Assembly (NCBI GenBank): GCA_903867585.1
Contig: CAIPRZ010000031.1
Location: 1 to 26,512 of the forward strand
Length of the DNA stretch: 26,512 bases
Source: an uncultured Chlamydiae bacterium
GTDB taxonomy: Bacteria > Chlamydiota > Chlamydiia > Chlamydiales > Rhabdochlamydiaceae
Direction: 5' to 3'
The translations under genes and the position numbers were made by a program. Shown here piece by piece: positions 15,528 through 22,998 of this stretch; within the stretch, counting starts at the first letter, position 1, and each line of letters starts with the position of its first letter. The notes beneath the pieces are model-generated. The model made no database searches, was not told where the DNA came from, and worked only from the letters and a program-made list of their open reading frames with translations.

Positions 15528-18500
15528 ATGTCTGAAGATGAGTTCAGAAGTTCTCAGTTTGATAAACTGACTATTAAAATCGCCTCTGATGATGTCATTC
15601 GTAATGATTGGTCTAGAGGGGAAATTAAAAAACCTGAGACGATTAACTATCGTACATTCAAGCCAGAAAAGGGTGGCCTTTTCTGTGAAAAAATCTTTGG
15701 TCCAACCAAAGATTGGGAATGTGCCTGTGGTAAATATAAGAAAATTAAACACAAAGGTATCGTTTGCGATCGTTGTGGCGTTGAAGTGACCCTTTCTAAG
15801 GTTCGTCGCGAAAGAATGGCCCACATCGAGCTAGCGGTTCCTGTTGTGCATATTTGGTTCTTTAAAAGCATGCCTTCTCGTATTGGTAATATCTTGGGCA
15901 TGTCTTCGTCAGAACTTGAAAGAGTTATTTATTACGAAGAATTTGTGGTTATCGATCCAGGTAAAACCGATCTAGAAAGAAAGCAACTTCTTTCTGATAT
16001 TGAGTACCGCGAAGCTCAGGAAAAATGGGGTAGTGAATCCTTTACTGTTGGTATGGGTGCTGATGCTGTTCGTCTGCTTTTAGAAAAAGAAGACCTAGCA
16101 TCCCTTGTTACTGATTTGAAAGAAAAGCTACGTAAAACCAAATCAATGCAAGCGCGTATGAAGCTTGCAAAACGATTAAAGATTGTGGAGACATTCTCTC
16201 TTTCTCCTAACCGTCCTGATTGGATGGTAATAGCAGTTGTTCCTGTTATTCCACCAGATCTTCGTCCTTTAGTACCTCTAGATGGTGGCCGTTTTGCTAC
16301 CTCTGATCTTAACGATCTATATAGACGTGTTATCAACCGTAACAATCGTTTAAAATCGATTCTTAAGCTTAAAACCCCTGATGTAATTATTCGTAACGAA
16401 AAACGGATGTTACAAGAAGCTGTTGATGCTTTATTTGACAACGGAAGACATGGTCACCCAGTAATGGGAGCTGGAAATAGACCTCTTAAAGCCCTTTCAG
16501 AAATGCTTAAAGGTAAACAGGGTCGTTTCCGTCAAAACCTTCTCGGTAAGCGTGTTGACTACTCAGGTCGTTCGGTTATTATTGTTGGTCCAGAGCTTAG
16601 ATTTAATCAGTGCGGATTACCAAAACTAATGGCGCTAGAATTATTTGAGCCTTTCATTGTTAAAAGACTTAAAGATCTAGGTCATGTTTATACCATCCGT
16701 TCTGCTAAGAAGATGATTCAGCGTCAAGCTCCTGAAGTATGGGATGTTCTTGATGATGTTATTAAAGATCACCCTGTTCTATTAAACCGTGCTCCTACTC
16801 TTCACCGTTTAGGTATCCAAGCGTTTGAGCCTATTTTAATCGAAGGTAAAGCGATCCGTATCCATCCTCTTGTCTGTACAGCGTTCAACGCTGACTTTGA
16901 CGGGGACCAAATGGCTGTACACGTTCCTCTTTCTATTGAAGCACAAATTGAAGCTAAACTTCTCATGATGGCACCGGATAACATCTTCCTACCATCATCT
17001 GGTAAACCTTCTGCTGTTCCTTCACAAGATATGATTTTGGGTCTTTACTGGTTGATGCTCGATCCTTTATACGATCCAGAGCAACATGGTAAACCTGTAA
17101 AATTATTCTCAGGATCAAACGAAGTTCTAACAGCTCTTTATTCAGGTTCAAGTTACAACTTCTTTGAAAAACATGATGCAAATCAACGTATCGATGATCT
17201 AGGTCGCGGTATCAGACTGCATGAAAAAATTAAATTAAAACTTGAAGCTGGTATTATTGAAACAACTCCAGGTCGTGTATTATTTAATACTATCGTTCCT
17301 AAAGAACTTGGTTTCCAAAACTACACACTCAAAAAGAAAAAGATGAGTGAACTTGTTCTTGAAACTTATAAAAAAGTAGGTCTTGAAGCGACTGTTAAGT
17401 TCCTTGATTCGATTAAGAATCTAGGATTTTCTGAAGCGACAAAAGCGGCTTTATCTATGGGTATTTGCGATGTTCGTATGCCTAAAGACAAAGCTAAAGT
17501 TATCGAAAATGCTTATAAGAAGATTGAACTTGTTAAGAAGCAATATGAAGACGGTATTATTACCGATGGTGAGCGTCACTCCAAAACCATTAGTATTTGG
17601 ACTGAAGTTTCTGATCTGTTATCTGAAGAGTTATTTAAACTTATCTCTATTTCGACCCATGAAGCACCAAATGCCCTCTATTTAATGATGGACTCTGGAG
17701 CTCGTGGTAACAAAACTCAGGTAAAACAGCTTGGAGCTTTACGTGGATTGATGGCAAAACCATCTGGAGAAATTATCGAGTCCCCAATTACATCTAACTT
17801 CCGCGAAGGTTTAAGTGTACTTGAATACTTTATTTCATCTCACGGAGCTCGTAAAGGTCTTGCGGATACAGCGTTAAAAACTGCTGACTCTGGTTACCTA
17901 ACACGCCGTCTTGTTGACGTAGCTCAAGATGTTATTGTCACCGAGCGCGATTGCGGTACCATTAACGGTATTGAGGTAGCAGCGATCAGACAGGGTCAAG
18001 AAGAACTTCTTCCTCTTAAAGATCGTATCTACGGAAGAACTGTTGTGGATGATGTTTATCTTCCAGGAGATAGTACAAAAGTACTGGCTCACTCTGGTGA
18101 TATTCTTAATTTCCATCAAGCTGAAGCGATCGATGATGCTGGTATTGAAAAAATTAAAATCCGTTCAACTCTTACCTGCGAAGCCTCAAGAGGGGTATGT
18201 AGTAAGTGTTACGGAGTTAATTTGGCTAATGGCCGCATAGTTGGTCTTGGTGAAGCTGTCGGTATTATCGCTGCTCAATCGATCGGTGAACCAGGAACCC
18301 AGTTAACGATGCGTACGTTCCACTTAGGTGGTATCGCTTCTGCTGCGTTAAGTCCTGAACTTATGGCTGAACATGAAGGGGTACTTGTTTACTCTGGAGT
18401 TCGTACAGTTCAAAATGATGATGGCGAGTACATTGCTTTAAATAAAAACGGTTCTATCAACATCATTCGTGATGAGGGAAGAACACTAGAAGAATCTAAA

Positions 18501-19703
18501 CGTCTTCTTGCAACCAAATCTCTAGAGCCTCTTCAATCATTTGCGATTGAACTTGGTACCAAAATTCTTGCTGAAGATGGTGCTAAAGTTAAGAAAGGGG
18601 TAAAAGTGGGTGTTTGGGAACAGCATAATATTCCTATCATCTGTGAAAGACCAGGTTATGTAAAATATGAAGATCTTGTAGAAGGTATCTCTTGCCAGCG
18701 TGAAACTAATAAACAAACAGGTCAAACTGAGCTGATTGTTAAGTCACATCGCGGAGAACTCCATCCTCAGATCGTAATTTTTGCTGACAAAGGGCTTAAT
18801 GAGCTTATCGGTACCTATGCGATCCCATCGGGTGCGTTTATTTCGGTACAAGAAGGTCAGTCAGTAAATGCTGGTACACTTCTTGCCCGTCTTCCACGTG
18901 GAGCGATTAAGAACAAGGATATTACTGGGGGTCTTCCTCGAGTTGAAGAGCTTGTTGAAGCAAGACGTCCTAAAGATGCTGCAGAAATTGCAAAAATCGA
19001 TGGTGTCGTTGACCTCAAAGGTATCCAAAAGAACAAGCGTATTGTTATTGTTCGCGATGAAGAAACAGGAATGGAAGAGGAGCATTTAATTCCTTTAACC
19101 AAACACCTTATTGTTCAGCGTGGTGATCTTCTAATCAAAGGTCAGCAATTAACAGACGGTCAAGTAGTTCCTCAAGAAATTCTTGATATTTGTGGTGTGC
19201 GTGAACTTCAAAAATACCTTGTTAACCAGGTACAAGAAGTTTATCGCCTTCAAGGTGTTGATATTAATGATAAACACATTGAGCTTATCTCTCGTCAGAT
19301 GTTGCAAAAAGTACGCATTACCGATCCAGGTGATACGATCTTATTGTACGGTGAAGATATTGATAAGAAGCACTTCCATAAAATCAATAAAAAGATTGTG
19401 GAAGAGGGTGGACGTCCTGCGCAAGCAGCTCCAGTTCTTCTTGGTATTACAAAAGCCTCGCTTGGTACAGAATCATTTGTATCAGCTGCTTCTTTCCAAG
19501 AAACTACCCGTGTTCTTACAGATGCAGCCTGTGAAGGTAAAACAGACTACCTCATGGACTTTAAATCCAACCTTATCATGGGTCATATGATCCCAGGTGG
19601 TACAGGATTTAACGGTTTCCATAAGCGTATTGATAAATTACTTGAATCCGATAATGACGATTCACTTAACTTCAAACTGTTTGCAGAACCTGCAACGGTC
19701 TAA
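15528..19703 (+). CDS. rpoC: RNA polymerase beta' subunit
   Basis: The 1391-residue beta' subunit carries the catalytic centre. The NADFDGDQMAVH motif places the Mg-binding aspartates at 456, 458 and 460. The N-terminal zinc site is Cys65, Cys67, Cys80 and Cys83, and the second zinc site is Cys809, Cys884, Cys891 and Cys894. The trigger-loop region contains GEAVGIIAAQSIGEPGTQLTMRTFH. The start at ATG 15528 (MSEDEF) follows an AGGGAG site 7-8 bases upstream; an in-frame TTG at 15504 precedes that site and is unlikely. Length agrees with chlamydial RpoC (about 1396). It ends 2 bases before a strong terminator. Confidence 0.98.
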   Translation: MSEDEFRSSQFDKLTIKIASDDVIRNDWSRGEIKKPETINYRTFKPEKGGLFCEKIFGPTKDWECACGKYKKIKHKGIVCDRCGVEVTLSKVRRERMAHIELAVPVVHIWFFKSMPSRIGNILGMSSSELERVIYYEEFVVIDPGKTDLERKQLLSDIEYREAQEKWGSESFTVGMGADAVRLLLEKEDLASLVTDLKEKLRKTKSMQARMKLAKRLKIVETFSLSPNRPDWMVIAVVPVIPPDLRPLVPLDGGRFATSDLNDLYRRVINRNNRLKSILKLKTPDVIIRNEKRMLQEAVDALFDNGRHGHPVMGAGNRPLKALSEMLKGKQGRFRQNLLGKRVDYSGRSVIIVGPELRFNQCGLPKLMALELFEPFIVKRLKDLGHVYTIRSAKKMIQRQAPEVWDVLDDVIKDHPVLLNRAPTLHRLGIQAFEPILIEGKAIRIHPLVCTAFNADFDGDQMAVHVPLSIEAQIEAKLLMMAPDNIFLPSSGKPSAVPSQDMILGLYWLMLDPLYDPEQHGKPVKLFSGSNEVLTALYSGSSYNFFEKHDANQRIDDLGRGIRLHEKIKLKLEAGIIETTPGRVLFNTIVPKELGFQNYTLKKKKMSELVLETYKKVGLEATVKFLDSIKNLGFSEATKAALSMGICDVRMPKDKAKVIENAYKKIELVKKQYEDGIITDGERHSKTISIWTEVSDLLSEELFKLISISTHEAPNALYLMMDSGARGNKTQVKQLGALRGLMAKPSGEIIESPITSNFREGLSVLEYFISSHGARKGLADTALKTADSGYLTRRLVDVAQDVIVTERDCGTINGIEVAAIRQGQEELLPLKDRIYGRTVVDDVYLPGDSTKVLAHSGDILNFHQAEAIDDAGIEKIKIRSTLTCEASRGVCSKCYGVNLANGRIVGLGEAVGIIAAQSIGEPGTQLTMRTFHLGGIASAALSPELMAEHEGVLVYSGVRTVQNDDGEYIALNKNGSINIIRDEGRTLEESKRLLATKSLEPLQSFAIELGTKILAEDGAKVKKGVKVGVWEQHNIPIICERPGYVKYEDLVEGISCQRETNKQTGQTELIVKSHRGELHPQIVIFADKGLNELIGTYAIPSGAFISVQEGQSVNAGTLLARLPRGAIKNKDITGGLPRVEELVEARRPKDAAEIAKIDGVVDLKGIQKNKRIVIVRDEETGMEEEHLIPLTKHLIVQRGDLLIKGQQLTDGQVVPQEILDICGVRELQKYLVNQVQEVYRLQGVDINDKHIELISRQMLQKVRITDPGDTILLYGEDIDKKHFHKINKKIVEEGGRPAQAAPVLLGITKASLGTESFVSAASFQETTRVLTDAACEGKTDYLMDFKSNLIMGHMIPGGTGFNGFHKRIDKLLESDNDDSLNFKLFAEPATV

Positions 19704-19705
19704 AT

Positions 19706-19735
19706 AAAAAGGGCTCCCAAAAGGAGCCCTTTTTT
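19706..19735. terminator. Bidirectional terminator between rpoC and tal
   Basis: GGGCTCC (19711-19717) and GGAGCCC (19723-19729) form a GC-rich stem with a 5-base loop. It is flanked by A5 on the left and T6 on the right, so a U-run follows the hairpin on either strand. It begins 2 bases after the rpoC stop and 28 bases past the tal stop, so it can end both convergent transcripts. Confidence 0.9.
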
Positions 19736-19762
19736 ATTTCATGAACTAGTAATTATTAATTG

Positions 19763-20716
19763 TTACATCATGCTCTCAATGAGCTTTTCAAGCTTCATGC
19801 TATCAATAGCAAAATTACGGATCCCTTCAGCAAGTTTTTCAGTAGCCATAGCATCTTGATTCATCATCCATCTAAAGGAGGCTTCATCAGCATGTATTTT
19901 TACAACGGCTTTTTGTTTAGCAGCCTGAGGATCGAGTTTACGCTTGAGGGTCCCTTCCTTATTTTTTAGCTCATCTAAAAGCTTCGGCGCTATGGTTAGT
20001 AGATCACAACCTGCAAGTTCAATAACCTCGTCAGCGGATCTAAAAGAGGCTCCCATTACTTGGGTTTTGATATTGTAATGCTTATAGTAATTATAAATTT
20101 CAGTAACAGATAATACCCCTGGATCTTCATGAGCTGGGTATTCTTTATTCATATGCTTTTTATACCAATCGAGGATTCGGCCTACAAAAGGGGAGATGAG
20201 GGTAGCTTTAGCATCGGCACAAGCGACGGCTTGAGCGATGGAAAATATTAGGGTCATATTGCAATGGATTCCTTCACTTTCTAGAACCTTGGCTGCTTGA
20301 ATTCCTTCCCAAGTTGAGGCTAATTTAATAAGAATTCTTTTCTTATCTACACCCATTTTTTCATAAAGCTTAATAAGGTGGCGTCCTTTTTCTATACTTT
20401 TTTGAGTGTCAAAAGAATAACGGGCATCAATTTCTGTTGAAATTCTTCCAGGGACGATATCAAGAATTTTTTTTCCAAAAAGGACAAAGATGGCGTCAAG
20501 GGCTTGTTGTATTTTCTCTTCTTTCGAGGCTGACATCGCACGAATTGGCTTTATGGCCTCTTCCATGAGGTGTTTATATTCAGGCATTGAAGCTGCTTGA
20601 AGGATGAGAGAAGGATTAGTTGTTGCATCTGTCGGTTTATATTTAGCTACAGCTTCAATATCCCCGCTATCGGCAACAACTGTTGTAAATTGTCGTAATT
20701 GATCAAGAAATTTCAT
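19763..20716 (-). CDS. tal: Transaldolase
   Basis: This 317-residue protein is a class-I (TalB-type) transaldolase. It moves a dihydroxyacetone unit between sugar phosphates in the non-oxidative pentose phosphate pathway. The Schiff-base lysine is Lys131 in RILIKLASTWEG. Asp17 in VADSGD, Asn35 in TTNPSL and Glu95 in STEIDAR match the other active-site residues. Length equals E. coli TalB (317). An AGGGA site stands before the ATG. In C. trachomatis I recall tal in the same place, directly after rpoC. Confidence 0.97.
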   Translation of the reverse strand: MKFLDQLRQFTTVVADSGDIEAVAKYKPTDATTNPSLILQAASMPEYKHLMEEAIKPIRAMSASKEEKIQQALDAIFVLFGKKILDIVPGRISTEIDARYSFDTQKSIEKGRHLIKLYEKMGVDKKRILIKLASTWEGIQAAKVLESEGIHCNMTLIFSIAQAVACADAKATLISPFVGRILDWYKKHMNKEYPAHEDPGVLSVTEIYNYYKHYNIKTQVMGASFRSADEVIELAGCDLLTIAPKLLDELKNKEGTLKRKLDPQAAKQKAVVKIHADEASFRWMMNQDAMATEKLAEGIRNFAIDSMKLEKLIESMM

Positions 20717-20761
20717 AATTTTATCCCTGTTAGGCCATGGTTAAATCATAGCAAAGAGGGG

Positions 20762-20781
20762 GAAAATTATCAGGAATTTTC
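20762..20781. repeat. Inverted repeat between the small membrane gene and tal
   Basis: GAAAATT (20762-20768) and AATTTTC (20775-20781) form a 7-bp AT-rich stem with a 6-base loop, 13 bases beyond the stop of the 114-residue membrane protein. It could be a weak terminator separating that gene pair from tal on the minus strand, but no T-run follows. Confidence 0.35.
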
Positions 20782-20793
20782 TAATCAATTAAT

Positions 20794-21138
20794 TTAATTA
20801 TTATTGGATTTCCCTTTATTTGCAGATACTAAGATAATCGCTACTGTGGCCACAGCAACAGCTGCGACAGCAAGCAGGGCATTATAAAGTGCGGAATTAT
20901 CTTTTTTTGCGCTGTTGGTTTCATCCTGAGGAGTTACATACTTAGATTGTGGGAGCTCTTGAGCTTCATCAGTGTTTTCTGAATCATCCGTATCTTCATT
21001 AGTATCAGCAGGGGACGGAACTATGTTTTCGGCTTCAGTATCAGAGGATGTGTCTTGAGCAATTTGACCGGCATCAGCTGAAAGCGTTAAATTTATAAAT
21101 GTAAGAAATATAGATAAAATAGCAGTTTTTGTTTTCAT
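20794..21138 (-). CDS. Small exported, acidic, membrane-anchored protein of unknown function
   Basis: This 114-residue protein is not one I recognise. It starts with a signal peptide (1-23, likely cut after SADA). A roughly 50-residue low-complexity acidic stretch rich in Asp, Glu, Ser and Thr (about 28-62) and a short linker follow. One C-terminal membrane helix (about 85-105) ends in a short basic, Asn-rich tail (KGKSNNN). Once processed it would expose the acidic segment in the periplasm and anchor by its tail. The gene starts 2 bases after its upstream partner, with an AGGA site inside the end of that gene, so the two are co-translated. It shares the partner's architecture but no clear sequence identity. 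At this place between tal and atpE, C. trachomatis has different genes as I recall them. Confidence 0.75.
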   Translation of the reverse strand: MKTKTAILSIFLTFINLTLSADAGQIAQDTSSDTEAENIVPSPADTNEDTDDSENTDEAQELPQSKYVTPQDETNSAKKDNSALYNALLAVAAVAVATVAIILVSANKGKSNNN

Positions 21139-21140
21139 AA

Positions 21141-21410
21141 TTATTGTCCTGTTACCGTACCAGTTGGTGTAGGAGTAGGATAGCTGTTAAGAAGACCAAA
21201 TACAAGGGCTATTATAACTGCAAGTCCAACGCCCCAGGCTATCATCGATGTAGCTATTTTAGCATTTTCGCTACTATCTGTTGCTCCTTGATCATCAGGG
21301 CTCCAGATCATATTACTTTCTTGTTGAAACGTATCTAGTCCATCGGCGTAAGCGGGAGAATTAAAAAAAGAGAAGCCTATAAAGATACAAGAGGTGAAAA
21401 ATTTTTTCAT
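21141..21410 (-). CDS. Small exported membrane protein of unknown function
   Basis: The 89-residue protein has a signal peptide (1-22, cleavage expected after AYA), a 30-residue polar segment rich in Asp, Ser and Gln, and one membrane helix at about 53-74. It ends in a Pro/Thr/Gly tail (PTPTPTG). No enzyme motif or known family is visible. AGGTG stands about 6 bases before the ATG, and a good promoter lies upstream on the same strand, so it leads a two-gene operon with the 114-residue protein. It diverges from the V-type ATP synthase operon across 168 bases. A role at the cell envelope is inference from topology only. Confidence 0.75.
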   Translation of the reverse strand: MKKFFTSCIFIGFSFFNSPAYADGLDTFQQESNMIWSPDDQGATDSSENAKIATSMIAWGVGLAVIIALVFGLLNSYPTPTPTGTVTGQ

Positions 21411-21443
21411 TAAAGCACCTGGGCTTATAGATTGTTTAAAAAT

Positions 21444-21472
21444 GTTATAAGCTCATTTCTTGAAATTGGCAA
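21444..21472 (-). promoter_or_regulatory. Promoter of the two small membrane-protein genes
   Basis: On the minus strand TTGCCA (21472-21467), a 17-base spacer and TATAAC (21449-21444) match the sigma70-type consensus well. Transcription would begin near 21437, about 27 bases before the ATG of the 89-residue gene. Confidence 0.55.
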
Positions 21473-21551
21473 TATTAATATCTTGTTAATACTCAAATCT
21501 TTTTTCCATGCTGAAATAGGTTGCAAAATATCTAAAATCCCGAAAAAATCG

Positions 21552-21557
21552 TATAAA
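21552..21557 (+). promoter_or_regulatory. Possible -10 box for the ATP synthase operon
   Basis: TATAAA at 21552-21557 lies 21 bases before the atpE ATG. No convincing -35 stands 16-18 bases upstream; TTGCAA at 21521 is 25 bases away. If used, the leader would be only about 15 bases long. Confidence 0.25.
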
Positions 21558-21578
21558 ATTTGATGAAGTGGGACTTTT

Positions 21579-22202
21579 ATGAAACATTTAGATACAGGTT
21601 CTGATAAGGTCAAAAAAATTTGTGATGCAATCCGTCATGAAACTATCGAACCAGCTAAGCAGCAAGCGCGTGTTATCATTGAGCAAGCCGTTGATCAAGC
21701 TGCTATAATCATTCAGGAAGCTAGAGCTCAAGCTGATGCTATCTTAGATAATGTCCGCAAAAGCCATGAGAAAGAAAAACATATTTTTGAAGCTTCAATG
21801 GTTCATGCTGCTAAATTATTTAAGGAAAAATTTTGTGTTGATTTAGAAAATCATTTTTTAAGTCCTGCATTAGATAAAGTTTCTTCGAACCTGTTTCATC
21901 ATGCCGATCTTTGTGCAAAAGTTGTATCCGCTCTAGTTGCTGGTTTTAAAAATAAAACCTTTAATGGCGATTTAGTGGCGATGTTATCAGCTGAACTTGA
22001 TAAAAAAGATTTTGTGAATCATCTAGCTTCTGATGTCAAAAATCAAATTTCAAAAGTTGAGAACGGGGACTTTTCACAAGGGATAATTTTAAAATTAGAA
22101 GGGGATAACCTCCGTATTGATTTCAATAAAGAAGGCCTTACTAAGGCTTTAATGGATTCATTACGCTCTGATTTTAGAAAATATTTTTTCCAGGGATCAT
22201 AG
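21579..22202 (+). CDS. atpE: V-type ATP synthase subunit E
   Basis: The 207-residue protein has the subunit E form. A long Ala/Gln/Glu-rich N-terminal coiled coil (about 8-75, with EPAKQQARVIIEQAVDQAA) is followed by a compact C-terminal domain. Subunit E forms the peripheral stalk that holds the A3B3 head to the membrane stator. Sequence conservation in this subunit is low, and the call leans on the coiled-coil pattern plus position at the head of the operon. The ribosome-binding site is weak (GAAGTGGG). I recall the same position in C. trachomatis (CT310). Confidence 0.88.
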   Translation: MKHLDTGSDKVKKICDAIRHETIEPAKQQARVIIEQAVDQAAIIIQEARAQADAILDNVRKSHEKEKHIFEASMVHAAKLFKEKFCVDLENHFLSPALDKVSSNLFHHADLCAKVVSALVAGFKNKTFNGDLVAMLSAELDKKDFVNHLASDVKNQISKVENGDFSQGIILKLEGDNLRIDFNKEGLTKALMDSLRSDFRKYFFQGS

Positions 22203-22209
22203 TTTTTTT

Positions 22210-22986
22210 ATGAAGCGCTACTTTTACTTAGCAGCTTCTCTGGCTCCCTTAGACTTATACACTAAACCTCCTGTTACTTTTGCTGATTTTTTACAGGATG
22301 CTCTTGTATATATCTCTGACAAAGACAAAAAGCTGATTAATATACTCAGGGAACTGATTGATATTGAAAATATCAGACGGCTCCTTCTTGACCAAAAAAT
22401 TGATGATCGGGGTAATTTATCAGAGAAAGCTTTAGATGAGGCCATTTTAGCAAAAGTTAATCTTCCTTCTTATGCAGTTGATTTTTTAACAAAATACATA
22501 ACAGCACAATCTCGTTTAGATCACTTTGCAGCCCTTTATGCCGGTTTTTTTTCCTACTATTCTAATACTGGCAACGAATTTATCAGTGAATACCTCAGAT
22601 TTGAATGGGAACTAAAATTATGGATTTCTGTTTTAAGAGCTCAAAAATTAGGAATTGATTTTGCCCAGGTTCTTCAATTTGAAGACTCTAAAGATCCTCT
22701 TATCATGGGAATGCTTGTACAAAAAGATGTTAGCGATCTGATAATGCCCAAAAATTTTATAAAGCTTAAAGACATCTTTGCTAACTTCTCGGGGGATCCT
22801 TTATCGCTACATCAAAAAATCGAAGAATTTCGTTTAAGTAAGATTATTGAGCTAACTCAAGACAAGCTCTTTGTAATTGATAATATTTTAGGCTATTTAG
22901 CCCAACTGCTAATAATAGAACAATGGCAAGCGCTAAATCCTCAAGAGGGACTAAATCGTTTAAACCGTTTCACAATGAACCACTAG
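22210..22986 (+). CDS. DUF2764-family protein, probable V-type ATP synthase C-like subunit
   Basis: This 258-residue protein resembles the DUF2764 family, which also occurs in the V-type ATPase operons of Bacteroidetes. It opens with YFYLAASLAPLDL, then a VTFADFL segment, and is mostly helical throughout. It has no membrane helix and no nucleotide-binding motif. Archaeal V/A-ATPase operons carry subunit C (the socket joining rotor axle to membrane ring) beside E, A and B. This gene occupies that slot, so it may be a divergent C/d-type subunit. That is inference from position and fold type, not from residues I can align. It lies 7 bases after atpE and 12 before atpA, clearly in the same operon. 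C. trachomatis has an uncharacterised gene in the same place (CT309). Confidence 0.8.
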   Translation: MKRYFYLAASLAPLDLYTKPPVTFADFLQDALVYISDKDKKLINILRELIDIENIRRLLLDQKIDDRGNLSEKALDEAILAKVNLPSYAVDFLTKYITAQSRLDHFAALYAGFFSYYSNTGNEFISEYLRFEWELKLWISVLRAQKLGIDFAQVLQFEDSKDPLIMGMLVQKDVSDLIMPKNFIKLKDIFANFSGDPLSLHQKIEEFRLSKIIELTQDKLFVIDNILGYLAQLLIIEQWQALNPQEGLNRLNRFTMNH

Positions 22987-22998
22987 GAATAACTCATC

